Of a stretch of 64,000 nt of DNA, positions 46,951 through 61,600 are shown piece after piece. A program made the translations under genes and the position numbers. Within the stretch, counting starts at the first letter, position 1, and each line of letters opens with the position of its first letter. Under the pieces are notes generated by a model that saw only the letters and a list, made by a program, of their open reading frames with translations, searched no databases and was not told where the DNA came from. This DNA comes from Euptelea pleiosperma (taxonomy: Eukaryota > Streptophyta > Magnoliopsida > Ranunculales > Eupteleaceae): positions 35,358,674 to 35,422,673 of the forward strand of contig CM068546.1 in assembly GCA_035048495.1 (NCBI GenBank), in the 5' to 3' direction.

Positions 46951-47100
46951 GGGATAAGAGATTTCGATGGGCCCATGGGGTAATTAGAGAATGTTAGAAA
47001 TTGTTGAGAGGAATTAAGAGAAGGGGGGATAAGAGATTTCAACGGGCCCACGGGGCAATTAGAGAATGTCAGAAATTGTTGGGAGGAATTAAGAGAAGGG
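46951..47100. repeat. 75-bp tandem duplication
   Basis: Two units starting GGGATAAGAGATTTC at 46951 and 47026. They differ at a handful of positions, several of them C/T or G/A changes. Confidence 0.85.
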
Positions 47101-47639
47101 GGTATCCAAAATTGGCCTATTCTTAACCATCCAATTAATATTTTTTCAGCGTTTGGCCAGAAGAAATTTGTGCTAAAGAAGTTAAATTTATCCTGTTCGT
47201 CAATGCAATCCTTTGGATTTGGTATGTGCGATTGAATGGTCAGGCTTGTTTAATCTTCATGAGTTGTGATGGCTCCATGAATATCAGTACTTTGCCACGC
47301 AACTTTACCCACGTTTACTAGTGTTTATATAGTACAAACAATGTTCTATCCACCAAAAAGAGAGAAAAAAAGATTATTAGAAACATTTTTATTAAAAATA
47401 ACTGTTTAGAATATTCAAATGGGGAATATTTAAACTTGGAAAATGATAGTATCTTACCTAAGATATTACTGTTTAGAATATTCATATTAACTGCAGTCAG
47501 CGGTGACTACAAGTGTCATCGAAGGTTTTCCTCGCGATCAACTAAGTTCAACAACTCAGTTGATCACCCAAAGACCTAGGTTCAAGTCCCATTCTTACCT
47601 CGGGAGGGGGGCTTTAAGGGTTAAAAAAAACTAAGTTCA

Positions 47640-47977
47640 ACAAGTTATAACGGATTCGGACCTCCCCCGTTATGTTATGTACCATTAAACGCTCATTAAA
47701 GAATGACCCTTATTTTTGTTATAACGGCCATTAGTTTCTGTTATAACGAAAATAATGACCGCTATTTTCTGGAAAATTTTGTGAAAAAAAATGGCTGTTA
47801 TTTCCGTTATATTTTTTGTTTTTTCCGTTATTTTTTATTTTTGAAAATTTGAATTGCAGTGCCATTTTTTCCGTTACTTTCCAGATATTTTCCGTTTTTG
47901 CCCCTGAGCATTACAATTCATAATAACGGAAAAAACCGTACCACCCCTAATCCGTTAGACGCCCCTTTTAAACCTTG
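47640..47977 (-). mobile_element. MITE family B, copy 1
   Basis: The right end is CCCCTTTTAAACCTTG, the inverse of the family terminus CAAGGTTTAAAA. The left end is decayed (CAAGTTATAACGGATTCGG). The interior has the family's CCGTTATAACGG and ATTTTCCGTT phrases. Confidence 0.65.
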
Positions 47978-49070
47978 ATCTCATGTACCCCACCAACAAA
48001 GCTATCCAGCATTCAATGGAAACCTAATTTATTTCCCCGGAAGAGGTCTTCCTTGGTAAATGTCGTACTTTGAAAAGACTTCCTGGATGGGAGATCGTAT
48101 GTACAACATATATACAAACTTACAATTATTCCAACTGCCCTATCTGAGTTGGTGAGTTCGAGGGCCCTAATTTATTGCCTATTGCTAGTATATATACTAT
48201 CTCTTCATATTGCTCCATCCTGCTCGTATTGCATCTCTTAAGTAATCTTTGTAATTGCAACTCCTGCAAATTCTGTGTCTGATGCACAAGGCATGATTTT
48301 TAAGAGATCAATAACACTTACCGGCATGGTGGCAGTCAGATTACCGTTGTCGTTCATAGAAAAAATAGCTTTGGACCAACCAAAAGAAATCATTATTCTT
48401 TTACTTGTTTGCATCTCTGCTATGACATGGTAGGGTTATTTTGTGCCCTAAGGGGTATGTCAAATTTCAAAGATAACATAGGGCCCTAAAATAAAGCACT
48501 GTGTATGAGACGTTTTGGAATGATGAAGGTGTGAAGGAGATCGTTTGGATGGGAAGGAAATTAGGCAGGGCCATCTCTATCATAAGGCCAATAAGGCCCT
48601 TAGGCCCGAGTGAACTAAACACATGGACGTTTCGCACACTCCTTTTTGGATATACAAACCAAAAATTAACTTGATTGGTTATCTCTGACCATATATTTTA
48701 GTACTTTTTAGGATTGATTCTAGCCATTGGATTCAAGCATGTTTTTTGAGTAAGAAATCCAATGGTTAGAAATCATCAATCAAGCTGTTAGTGTGTTTAT
48801 CCACCAATAGGTGGGTTGAACATCTATGCAGTCATTATTAGGCCCCAAAAACGATCTATGTAGGGCTGTGAGAGTCCTGTGCATGGACTGCAACAGGACT
48901 ACAGGAGTCCTCTGCATCCAATTTATTTCCGCAGCTTTTGATTTTCATGAATAACTGTTAAATAAGATTTTTGAGTTAAAATTTTTAATTAATATCATAT
49001 ATATTAATCTATTAAATATATAAAATGCTCGTACGGAGTTTTCACCTTGGGCCTCAACTTACATCGAGAC

Positions 49071-49235
49071 GAGAAAAATTTTGAAGCAGCGAAGCAATGG
49101 CCGATCACATGGCGCCCCAGTCTGCTGCTCAAAAAGTATTTTTGGGTTTGTACGAAAGCAACAGGACATTGTGGCGCCATGTAATTGGCTACTGCTTCGC
49201 TGCTTAAAAAATCGACTGCTTCAAAAAAATTCTCC
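49071..49235 (+). mobile_element. Fold-back MITE family A, copy 3 (complete)
   Basis: Left arm GAGAAAAATTTTGAAGCAGC, AATGGCCGATCACATGGCGCC. Right arm is the inverse GGCGCCATGTAATTGGCTAC, then GCTTCAAAAAAATTCTCC. The arms are about 65 bp with a short centre. It ends about 400 bp upstream of the GEX2 start codon. Confidence 0.75.
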
Positions 49236-49638
49236 ATCAAGACGGCCAAGAAATTAGGTAATGTGGTGGTTTGCAAAAGGGAGAGGCGTGTTGGTTGGTA
49301 GAGACGTTTAAAACTTTAAAGGGTTTAGAGGTTTGACGACGTGGCGCTCTGTGCGTTGAGTGTCTCTCCTCCTGAAAAAATATTCATTCCCGCCTCTAAA
49401 TCAACCCACTCTCCCCAAACCGTCCCTCACTCTCAGACAACCATCTCACTCTCATAACCGTCTCTCCCAATCAAATACTTACCCAAGTAGAAGAAGAAGA
49501 GAAGTTTTCTTCTTACATTAAAATCCAATGAGAGGCGCGTTTGAAGGCGCTAACACCTACCCGCTAAAAGACAGCAACAAAACGCTTCCTCTCCCTCTCT
49601 GTAACTCTACAAACATTTCGTCAGCAGAACACAAAAAA

Positions 49639-52600
49639 ATGAAATCACGAAAGCTTTTCCATAATTTCTCCCTCATGGTAGTTCAAGTGCACTTCTACAT
49701 CTTCGTCCTTGCCACCTTTGCTACCTCCGTCCTTGTACCCTCCGCTTCCGGACTTCCTGAATCAGGTACTTTTGAGTAGTATCCTCTGTGATTTGTGTTT
49801 CTTCTTCTCCATTGTGTATTAGATGCATGTATGTATGTATGCATATTAGGGAGGCGTCAGTCTTGCTCTCATTGTTATGGATTTGATGTTTGGATCCTTA
49901 TGACATTATCGCCACTTGTTTTTATGTACTGCAGATAAATTACCTTCCTTGCCCAACTTTGCTTTTAGTTGGTTGGATGATAAGGATACATTTGAGGCAG
50001 GTGATATAGCAAACATAAAGATCAAAGTTCTAGGCAATTTTGAGAATGATGCAAATCTTCTTCCTGATAGCCATGCCCTTAATCTTACAATCACGGTGAA
50101 CGGGAAGGAGGGAAATAGTTCATACATATCGGGCGTCTCTTCAACTCTTGAGGGGGATTCTACTAATTGGAAAATTTCCTTCACACCAATTTTGGTTGGC
50201 GTGTTTAATGTAATGATCATTGATGATCGTTTTCGAATTTCTGATTCTTCGCTTCATTTCCAAGTTTTAGCAGGTAATATTACCTCAAAGCCCTTATGAC
50301 AATTGTTTTATTTACACCATGGTGTTCAAATACTTATTTTTTCATTACTGTAATTCATTCAAGTTGTATACTTGCTTATTTCTATAACTTTACTCATATA
50401 TAAAAGTTTCCCTTTCCTGTTTTACTTCATGCTATTTGGAGAACAGTTATTTTTATGTTTGAGTTATATTGCTATTTGTAGATATCTTATGCCTTTCAAT
50501 CTTATTTACATCGTTCGAACATATATCATCTTGCCTGGTCCATTGATCTTCCTATTTTGATGGCCAGCATCATCTCTTTGTTTGATCTTTGGTCATATGC
50601 TTTCTAACAAAGCTTGAGTATTGTGCATATCAGGGAAATCGGTAAACTAAAAGATGGCACATTGAGAGATCGCTTAATCGAATACTCTAGAATAAATCCG
50701 TATTAACCTCTTTCAAAAAAGATACAAAGAGAGTGCAGCAACTTCTTCTGATCTTTCTAATCTGTGGTCTGAAAATCGACTATGAATTAATGCAATATAG
50801 TATCACAAATGACCAATCTGCATCATACCTTAGAGAGTTCTAATTATTTTATCCATGCGAGCTCTTTACATGCTCTTTTTAATGATGCTAAGAACATCAT
50901 ACTACTCATACCGGTGTCTTTAGGGAACAGTATATCGATTTATCATTTTCGTGCTCATGTTTATCATTTGAATTTTACGGTAGATTATAAGCCTGATATA
51001 TTTTGTTAACCCCAATCGCCACTGTCTGATTGAAGGGAGTATGTACCCATCAGTTTGCGTTGCTTCATGGAGGGGTCTTGTAAATGAGTTTGTGGCAGGG
51101 ATACGAGCTACAGTTTTAATACTTCCTAAAGATGCATTTGGGAATAATATCTCATCAACGAGTGAAGAATCAAATTCGTATAAATTTATGGTTTCCGCAT
51201 CTTATGAAAATGGTTCCATCATGAGTGTGCTCAATGTGACCTACATGGGTTGGAATGGATTTGGCTATGTCGGCATTGAGTTTATTGCTGCCACAGCTGG
51301 AAGCCTCTTATTAGTCATAGAGGGGGGAAATCAAACCTTGAACGGCTCTCCCCTACCTTTCAAGGTAAAACCAGGTGAGTTATTTTTTTACAGTACAGCA
51401 CATGTATCTGTTATTAAAGTACAAATAATCCCTTTTGAGTGAGGCAATAGTTGATAATACTTAAGTAACCTGCATCCACTAAGGAACCTAAAATGCGTTT
51501 GATCTGCAAGTGTTCATAGCATTGCCAACTTACAGCCATAATTGGGATGCTTAGTGAGGTCCAGAATTGACTGTTGTGATGAGTCTGCTCTAGTCAGTGG
51601 TGTTATTTTGTTTTTTGTCTTCAATCATAAAATTACTGTAGTTAGTCCATAGAATGGAAGGCAGTACTGTATTATTTTCTTGTTTGGCAGGGTAGCACAA
51701 GCAAGAAACATGTTCTCAAGATATAGTCATTCTAGAATATGGGAAACCCGGAACCCTGCCTTGTCACGTGTTCTTTTATCTGTATTTTTCTTCATATAAC
51801 AAATAATGCCAAGACAATATCTTGACCATTCATTTCTCTTGGTCTTATTTGTGCACTGGATCTTATTTCATGAAAATTGAATTTGTCATTTATCAGAGTA
51901 TGCTCTGTCATTTGACTTAGTTTCTAGTAGAACCGCATGGACTATGATTCCTTTCATTGACACAAATTTTTGCACTGATCTTTGAACAGGACCGCTGGAT
52001 ATCAGCAAGTCCTTGGCCAAATGGAATTATGAAACAAATGCCCTGCAAATATTTTCCAAGCTGGAAATCTTTATACACCAGCAAGACCAATTTGGGAACC
52101 TTGTTCCTGGTATGTATACATTTGACGCTCGAGTTGTTGAAAAGTGGACAAATCTATCTCTCCCTATAGCAGATTTGTACTTTAAAGAAGTGGTGCCAGG
52201 CATTCAGTTGTTTTCCTTTGGTGTATCTGAACCGGGGGACTTCGTGCTCACAATTTTTGATATGGAGCAAAATCAGCGCCTCTCAAATATGCCGTATGAC
52301 TATACTGTCTTTGTAGGTGTGTGTGGTTATAGCTGTTACAACAAATTCTTATAAACTTATAGGTCTTATTATTTGTGATTTTTTGTCTCTCAACCAATAC
52401 ATGATCTCCTGATATTGTAGTATCTTATGTCTTTTTTACCTGAGTATGTATTAAAAGTTGATGGTACATCTATGTGGCTCTATGGATGACAGTCTCGCAA
52501 TCAGCTGTTGAGATGATGAGCATTCTTTTTGGGCCTATATTTTTTTAGCAATAGGTTGTTTATGTGCTTGATTTGATATCTGTATCATTGTTTTTGTTTA

Positions 52601-55600
52601 GCTCAGAAGGTGTCATCTAAAGTTTGAATTTGAACTTTTCTGCCACAGTACCCCCCCTCTTTTTTGCTGTTTTCAAAAACTATTTTGTTGTTATGTTTAC
52701 CATCTTAAAGAGAACATAAAGCAACCGATTTCAAGTGCTGATTGGCGATCGATAGTTGAAGAATGGTATCACTTCATGATACCATTCATTGACAAATACT
52801 GGTGCCGGAAATGCTTACCCATGGCATACAAGGAAAACACTGAAGGACGATCCTTGACCGGCTCATCTGGACCAAAGATTAACATATTTTTATTTCCGAA
52901 TTCGTCGACTAATACTAATCTACCCAGAAACAAGTTCGCTTTAAGAATGGAAATTCCTTCCTTCCTTGGAGCTGCTCAAAGGAATCGACTTCTGTTTTAT
53001 TGTAAAGAAGCAACAGAAATGACACCCTAGATTCGATATAAAATCATTCGATCAAAAGATAATCACTGTACAACTACAATTGGAACCACCATGAAAAATT
53101 ATTCAAAGCGAAAATACTTAGAAGGCCTTGTGAATCGATCCAACGGTCCTGACATCTTGAAGTTCAACAATCGAGCGAGGCTCAAAGGAAGCGACTTCTG
53201 TTTTATTGTAATAGAAGCAACAAAAAGTGAAACCCTAGAATCGAGAAAATTAACATTAAAATCACTTGATCAAAAGAGAATCACTGTACAACTACAATTA
53301 TAACCACCGTGAAAAATAATTCAAAGCGAAAATACTCAGAAGGCCTCGTGAATTGATCCAACGGTCCTGACATCTTGAAGTTCACCAATCGAGCGAGGAA
53401 ATTTGAAGCCCAGATGATCAATGAGTTGTTTCTTCTCAGGGGCATTCTTGCTTTCCTGGTAAGTGGCAAAATTTGTTCAGATAAAGCAAACTGTGTGATC
53501 TATTTGGAATGAATTTCCCTAGGTATGGGCTTATTTTAAAAAAATATATAAATTATGACCTAGAGAAACTTCTAAGAAATACATTCCTAACATGGCTATA
53601 CTAATGGATTTCATCCCCAACCGTTTTGCGTGCTTGCGTGCGCATGCATGCGTCATGTGGCATTAATAAGCATGTTCTGTGTGTGTGTGTGTTGCGTCAT
53701 GTGGCATTAATAAGCATGTTCTGTGTGTGCGTGTGTGTGGTGGTGGTGGGGGGGGGGCTCCTCCATCATGTGGCAAAAGGAAGCATGTTTCTTACACATG
53801 GGAAAGGGGCATGTTCTATTTCTTCGAATAGGAAAAAAATGTAAAAGAAAAATGCCTCTTTTACCACGTGGCAGAGTCCTATTGGGTTGCAACTTCCCAC
53901 ATGGAGAGAGGTTGAGGTGCAGAAACATATTTGGAGCCACCACCTCTGCTGCCATGTGTAAGGAGAATCGGCAGATCTCTTATAAATGCATCTTAGATGG
54001 TGTCTTCTATGTTTCATAGGTGCGTTATTGTCATGAGAGGACTAGACTCCTGATCGGAGGTTTACTGATCATCATCATCATCATCATATAGGCCTTATCC
54101 CAAATGTTTGGGGATGCAACATGAATCCTATATGAGATTTACCTGTCTGAAATTTTATTTAGTAATAGCATGTTTTTGTTAGCTGGCTGAACTTTTGTTC
54201 TTCTCATTTTTTTCCTGGTTCTCATATTGGTTTCAATAACCTGTAGAATCTAAGTTAACATGTATGCTTCAACAAATCATTTATCTAAAGTTCTAAACAA
54301 ATAACATTTCTCACCTATACAGTCTCTGTTTTTTCTGCTCAAATAATAATATGATTACTGTGGGACAGGCTATTGTGATGGATTGAACAGTGTCGTCAAT
54401 GGATCTGGTTTGGCTGAATCTATTGCAGGGAAAATGTCAAACTTTTCAGTTTATTTGGAAGATATATATCATAATCCCTCTCCAGTTGAGGCAGAAAGGC
54501 TTCAAGTACAAATTATAAGGAATTTTGATTCATATAATGTGTGGCCAAGCATATCTCCTATGCAGATTGTTGATGGTAAAAGAGTTTCGACAACTGTATA
54601 ATTGTTTCCTCTCCATGATTATCTTAGATTGTTATTTTGACCAAGAGCCGTGCATATTTGGAACAGGGCATGGGCCCACCAGGGAACTTATTTATGGTAT
54701 TAGCGGCTTTATAGGAAGTGCACCTGCACCATCTGTCGACCCGAAGAACATTGTAAGGATATACATTTATTTGATTTAATTTCAAAAAATTATACTTTAA
54801 AACACATTGATAACAGTTCACTTTGAAACTCAGTCTGGTGCAAATTTGAAAGTCCAGACTAGTGTTTTTAATGTCATTTATAGACCTGAAAAGTCTGGGA
54901 TGTACGAGATTCGAGTATTTTGTGGAAATATTCCATTAAACGGTGGTCATTCATACGCAATGGAAGTAAGACCAGGTATTCTTATTCATCTTATATGCTT
55001 TTGGTTTGGTTCATGTTCGTTTTGTATTTTTAAGTGCCATGTATTCTAGTGAAAAATCAAAGAAAAGAACTGCATACAACTTATTAAATAATTGAGTGAA
55101 GTGTCGGACAAAGCTGCTTTCTTTCACAACAACAATGCAGTGTCGAACCTCCTCCTTCATTTGGGTTTGGGATAAGCAATGCAGTGTTGAAAGCACTACA
55201 CTGACAGAGTTAATGAGTTACTATTTATGAGGAGCTAACTTGACGTAACCCTCCTCATTCATTTGGGTTTGGGATCAGCAATGCAGTGTTGAAAGCACCA
55301 CACTGGCTGAGTTAATGATGCTACTATGTATGAGGAAAATATTTGAAGTCAAACTGTATTGCATCTCGTTATCCATATTCTGGTTCTAGATTGTCTTAGA
55401 GAAAAAGAGGACAATTTGATCTCCAAGAACTTTATTACCTTATATATTAATTGTATTCCAAATTTTCTGGGGAGAATCAATTGCAGATAGGGTAGTGTTA
55501 GCCTTGTACCTAGGATGATACTGCATCATCGTCGTCCTAAGGTCCAGATCACTGATGGTCATTAAGATTCCCACCACATATCCAAAAGACTACCACACAA

Positions 55601-58600
55601 GTTTTAAAGAAATCCAATGGTTTTAACATTTGGGCATTACCCTTGCAGAAAACAGAATCATCTCGGCACCACCAGATTCTGTAGTTCTAGACATTCAATG
55701 GGTATAATTAGAGCTATCATAAGTGTTATATTTAGGGAGGTTTTTCGATTCAATTGGCTATATCTGGACTTCAGGATCTGTTTAATAGATTTAGCCAAGG
55801 TTTAAAAGGGACCGTTATAACGGTATAACGGTCTGGGGGCGATACCATTTTTTCCGTTATAACGAAAAAAACGCTCAGGGGCGGCAAAAACGGAAAAAGG
55901 AAAAAAATGAAAAATAACGGAAATAACAGGAAAAAAGGGCGCTGAAATTCAAATTTTGAATTTCAAAATTTCAATAACAGAAAGTAACGGAAAAATGGCC
56001 ATTTTTTCACATTTTTTCCAGAAAATAACGGTCGTTATAACGAAAATAACGGAAAATAATGCCGTTATTATAACGGCCGTTATTTTCTGGGCGTTTTAAC
56101 GGTGCGTAACGTAACGGAGTAGGTCCGAATCCGTTATAACGGCCGTTATTTTCGTTATAACGGCTGATTTTTAAACTTTGATTTAGCTACTGTTATTGTT
56201 TTGGCATTCCAGTATTTAGTAGGTAAATCAGGAGAAGTACTTGATTATCTTGGAAGATGATTATCAATTTGTCATGTAACTCTTGTTTCTAAATTTCATG
56301 TGTCCTGACAACATTGAAGGGATATTCCTCATCTTCAAGATTTGTCAGACCAGTAGAGTCAATTTTATTATATTATTATTATTATTAATAATAATCGTGA
56401 TCCGATAGATAGAATAGAATTCCGGACCAGTCCGATCCAATCCAATCCATAAGAAATTTTATAATTATATAATTTAAATTATATATTTTATCCACATCTT
56501 CAAGATTTGTCAGAGCTGTAGTCATTTTTTTTTTTATTATTATTATAAACCTTTAATTTTACTTTTAAAAAGTCTGCACAACTTTTGCACAGCATTCTCT
56601 TTTATTGTTCTTTCTTATTGGGCAGGACTTTATTAGTGATGAGCGCATATGGTGCTGACACTTTTTAACTTCCACTTTCATTGTGATGAATAGTTTCATT
56701 AAATGGATGCAGGTGAGGTTGATACAGAGCTCTCAAAAGTTGTGAAATTTGTTGCGAAAGTACCAAAGCTGGTTAGAAATGAAATAGAGGTGCAACTCGT
56801 GGATTCGTTTTCTAACCCTGTCCTGTTGCAACAAACAAAGCTGAGCCTCGAGTTTCGTTCTGTGAATACTTCTGGTATTTTGATTTGGACGTTTGTGGAT
56901 AACAAGATTGGATCATATATTGGTTTCTATCTAGCTAAGGACATTGGCGCTTACGAGATATGTGTTTCATTTGAGGGCAGGCCTTTGTCTCCTTGTCCTT
57001 TTGTGGCCTATGTATACAGTAGTAAGTTCCTGTAGCAGTGGCCTGTATTATGTAGGACCTTCTTTTTTTTAGATAACAGTAATGAGCATTTGATTTCTAG
57101 TTTGATGTGGTAATAAATCTGACCTGTACTTGGAGATCTTATCAATGCCTCATTGTAGAAGCAATGTAGTAAATTAGTCAAGGTTCCATTACAAAGAAAT
57201 GACCAACAATAGTCTGCATTAATGGATAAGTTAGTCAACGGTATTGATTGTCCATTCACCCTGTTTTCTATACACTGAATGCTTAGGATGAATGATAGCG
57301 GTCTCAGTTCTGTAGTTTCTGATATTTGCAGGTCTCCACACAACAAGATATTGATAAGCATAATTGTTATATACATTCGCATTCAGACTTATTTCGATGT
57401 GATGATTAACGACTGGGATTTTGTGTGTTGTAGGTGAATACTTTCCTAAAGCCTACAATGATACTATTTCTGTCTGGGAGGACGAATCAGTTTCTTTTGA
57501 TGCCCTAGGAAATGATTACTTTGCTGCTGGTAATGCAAGCATTGTTGAATCATCCATGGTAAGTTTTAAGTTTTGGAAAAAAAATAAAAGAATTTTGTTA
57601 GATTCAATTATCTTACCAATATGGGGCTTGATTCCATTATAAAAATAAGCAGAACCCCTGAGCATCCTAAACTCTGACTTTGAGTTAGAATTTGCAATGG
57701 TCTTCGATTTGCATCAAAGGAATAATAGGATTCCTGTCACTTCCAGTGGCAGTATTAAAATGTTTGTTCTATAACTATATATCCTCTTGACTAAAATGAA
57801 GACAACCCTTACTGGAGTTACGTTGGCTTTAAACGATTTTAGGAAATCCCATTATGCCTAAAAGAAACCTCCAAAGTTAAATTGTATCAATTTTTTTTTT
57901 TAAGGTTTTTAGGGTAAGGGTAGAGAGTCCCTTATGTACTGCGGATGCCTCTGTAGATCACAAATAGTTGATGTCTACCTCATTAGCCACAAAAAAAAAA
58001 AAGAAATTATGCTATACAAAAAGAAGCTTTTGAAAGAATTCTGTAACCACTCCAAAAAGAGCCCCTTTGAAGAAGAGAATCCCAACTATCAAGAATTAAG
58101 TCAAATCCATTCCCTTTGAATGAGAATGGATGCCTAAAGGAAAAGAGAGGTTGTTACTCTACATATAACCGATTCGACCGGCACATATTGAAGATATGGT
58201 TATTCTTTTCTCTCCAATGTTCCGTTCTAGAGCAAAAGGAAGCATCCTCGATTGGATTCCTCCTGGGGCACCATGGGCCCTGGGCTCCTAACCATGGATG
58301 ATATCCAACATGCTAAAAGGATTAACCCAACTTACTATGTCAGTTGAAAGCTGTAAAACCTTTCCAATGGAAACTCTTTTTTCCTTATTTTTGGTTAAAT
58401 TTCCTTCTTTGTTGATACACATTGAACTACTACTATCAACAAACTTTTTCAATGAGAAACATATACCATCTTTTCTGATTGCTACAAGTGGTTCTTAATT
58501 GTTGCATTGCATGCTTGAACATCATTTTCTGCAATCTGCAAGTAGAATATATTGGGTAAAGACTGAGCTGATATTGGAAGCGTTTGCTTCAAAGACTGGC

Positions 58601-61600
58601 ACTTATGGCTACTATTTGTTATCTTGGCAGCCACGTCATGGGTCACTTCTCCAGTATGGACGACTGTTTAGATACACACCTTATAAGGGATTTTTTGGGA
58701 ATGATTCTTTTTCCTACACGATTTATGATATAAATAATAATATTGTTTCCGGCACTGCAATTATTTCTGTCCTCAGTATCCCACCCCAGTTTGTGACTTT
58801 ACCTGTTCGATTGCAAGCAACTGAAGATGTGATAAGTCCCAGATTTGGGTAAGTTACTAGTACCAAAATTTTATTTCAAAATGGAAAAAGAAAGCATGTT
58901 GGAAACAAATCTATCATTTTTTTTGTTTTGTGTCAGATGTCATATATATTTTTTTAATTTTTTTATTCTCTATTTGTAACTCTATTGTAATAAATTCTGA
59001 TCCTTGGCAGTGGTTTCCCTGGCTTTGAGATAAAATATTCAGATCCCATGGAGAACATATCTGTCACTCTCAGTGCACACTCTGGGACTGTCTTCCTTTC
59101 TCCTATGCTGATGCAATTTTGGCAGCCAACATGGAGTGGACTTGTTGTGGACAGAGGGGAAAGAGAAGGGAAGGGCTTGGTCTTAGTAGGTTATGTAGAA
59201 GTGATCAATTCTGCCCTTCAGTCAATTCAATATCTTGGGTAGTATGCACTGAATCACATTATCTTAATTGGACTTCAAGAATTTTTGCTTTCCTTAGATG
59301 TTCATTATATAGTTTGGGATAGTTCTCATCCTTAATAATTACTTAGAAGATAAAGAGTTGTAATCTAAAGCTACTGTATAATATCATTCATGAGAAAAGT
59401 CTCCTTGTTCTGCCAGATTCAGCCATGGTAAAAAAGGCTCGCCATCGACTACCTTTCTTGTAATGTTTTAGCATCCTGCAGTTCTGGGCACTTGTTTCCT
59501 TTGTTTCCCCTCACTATAGTATTTTTCTGTTGTTTATGTTATTTCAGAAAAATGTTTCAATTGGTTGAACACAAAGAAATAGATGATTTTTTTCAATTAA
59601 TTGTAAATATTTCTAAAGTAAATTAAAGGGAGGAAGATATGGAAATCTCATAAAGCTAGATTAAATGGGTGATTTTCTAAAGTAAAAGGGAGGAAGATAT
59701 GGAAATCTCATAAAGCTAGATTAAATGGGTGATTTTCTAATAATATTGTGAAATTTTCTCAACTTTCTCTGAATTGCATACACTTCACATGCATCGATGT
59801 TGTACTCCATGGATAATAATTTGGGGTGTTTGCTTGTCATCCAAAGGAATGATCTAGAGTCTCACAAAAGAAACTGAGCAGAAAATGGAGGGTCACTGAT
59901 CTCATAAACCATTTCCCTTAGTTGAATTTCTCTAATTATAATAAGTTGGAGTGAACCTTAACTTAAATAATACATGACTTTCCTACTCAAGTCACTAACT
60001 ATTCTTAATAAACTATAGATATAAAAGAGCAACAGCAAACTCAAAATTTTGAAGCTGTTTAATTTACGAATTGTTCTAATAAAAATAAGTTATTTTCTGA
60101 AACATCTTTAAGATAGGAATAACTCCTGATAAAGTAAATATATTAACAAACATAAAACGTATAGAATTAGTTAATTCTTACTAGGTTATTGTTAGGATTT
60201 ATTTGACATTGAAGGTTATTTCAGTCAAGTCCTTGAACAGTCATTATTTATGAAGTACGACAAATGACAAAATCACACATGCACAGTAATGTTGTATGAT
60301 AGATAATGTTCCCGTGTCCGCTCTTTTTTGTACTATGTGCAATTTGTAATCCTCTCCTTTTTCTCTATAATGCTTGCAGTGATTCATTTTTTCTATTTTG
60401 TTTCCTTTATTGCAGAAATGAAAACTTTTGTGGCGATGATGTTATCAAAGTCTCTGCCATGAATAAGAATGGAATTCATGATGCTCATGTTTCAGTGTTT
60501 GTGGAACCTATCAATGATCCTCCATTTATTCATGTCCCGGAATTTATAATCTTGGAGAAGAAGGGAAATGAAGATGGTTCACGGATCTTTGACAGACAAA
60601 GAGACAGGTTTGAGTTTTCAATGGGGGATCCAGATCTTCTTAACTTTCCTGGTATGTTATTTAATTAAAGAAATTATATAGAGGAATTATTCTATTTTCC
60701 TTTTAGTGGGTAAGGTAGGAGAGTTAGACCCCTAACATGTTTTACTTGAATGAAAATGCTACATAATTACAAAAGTTAAGCACAGCATTCTAGGTAACAA
60801 CTGGAGGAAGAATGCAAAATAAGTTTTAAGTGATGACAAGGTTTTAACCATCGAGAGGTTGTCCTTATAGATGGTTATAACTGGTGCCCCCTAGCACCTC
60901 AGTGAGGAGTTATGTTTCCATTATAATTTTAGAGGCTGTCATCCCTTAGGCTAATGCTTTCTGAATCCAGGTGAAGCTTCTGTGGAAGAGGTGTAAATTC
61001 TTTCAACTCTCTCCTATCCTCTTTCAAATCTGAGATTCTTACCATAACATGATATTGATTGAGAATCTATAACTGAAGAAAAAGTTTACCTTAGTTTTCT
61101 CCCATATTGAAACCATGAGGAAACAACAGAGACAACGCTTTTTTCAGTGAAAAATACTAACAATGAGACATGGATTTCCAGAGTTTCTGTGTGAGAGACA
61201 GTGCCAAAATATATATTTAAAACATTGAGAATAGAGTTTTAAACTGTGACAGAGCAGTTTAGATTTGGAGTAAACCTGATGACGCATCCTTCACTCTTTG
61301 TATCTCAAAGTTTGACCATTTTTAGTGGGTTGGATTTCAGGTAATGAGTCTCACTTTATGATCACACTTTCCTTGGAAGTTAATTCTGGACTTCTAATAA
61401 CCAATCTACCAGCTGATCTTATTAATACAACTGAACTGAAGCTAAAGAACAGTTATCAGTGGCAGCCCCTTCAGACTTTTGTCACTATTTCAAAGCATTT
61501 TTTCGTCAAAGGAAAAGGAGTTAGGTTCCGTGGAACAATTAAGGTCTGCAACGATGCCATGCAAGAACTGATATATCAAGTGAGTGAACCATTATTCTAT

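Larger units (their letters stand above)
45555..49070. other. RPL18 3' flank and spacer to GEX2
   Basis: No gene is supported. It holds a 75-bp tandem duplication (46951-47100) and a copy of MITE family B (about 47640-47977). A 64-codon frame near 46550 (with LLKLFSTGTYYGEQLFSTEA) has repeated GAAGCTTTTCTC-type wording but no family match. Confidence 0.45.

Noticed and set aside
49528..49638. Upstream in-frame ATG as the GEX2 start
   Set aside because: It would put 37 polar residues before the signal peptide. The ATG at 49639 gives a normal N-terminus, though the longer form cannot be excluded.
53707..54019. Overlapping frames with His or Trp/Gly runs in GEX2 intron 4
   Set aside because: They come from GT and G-rich microsatellites inside an intron.
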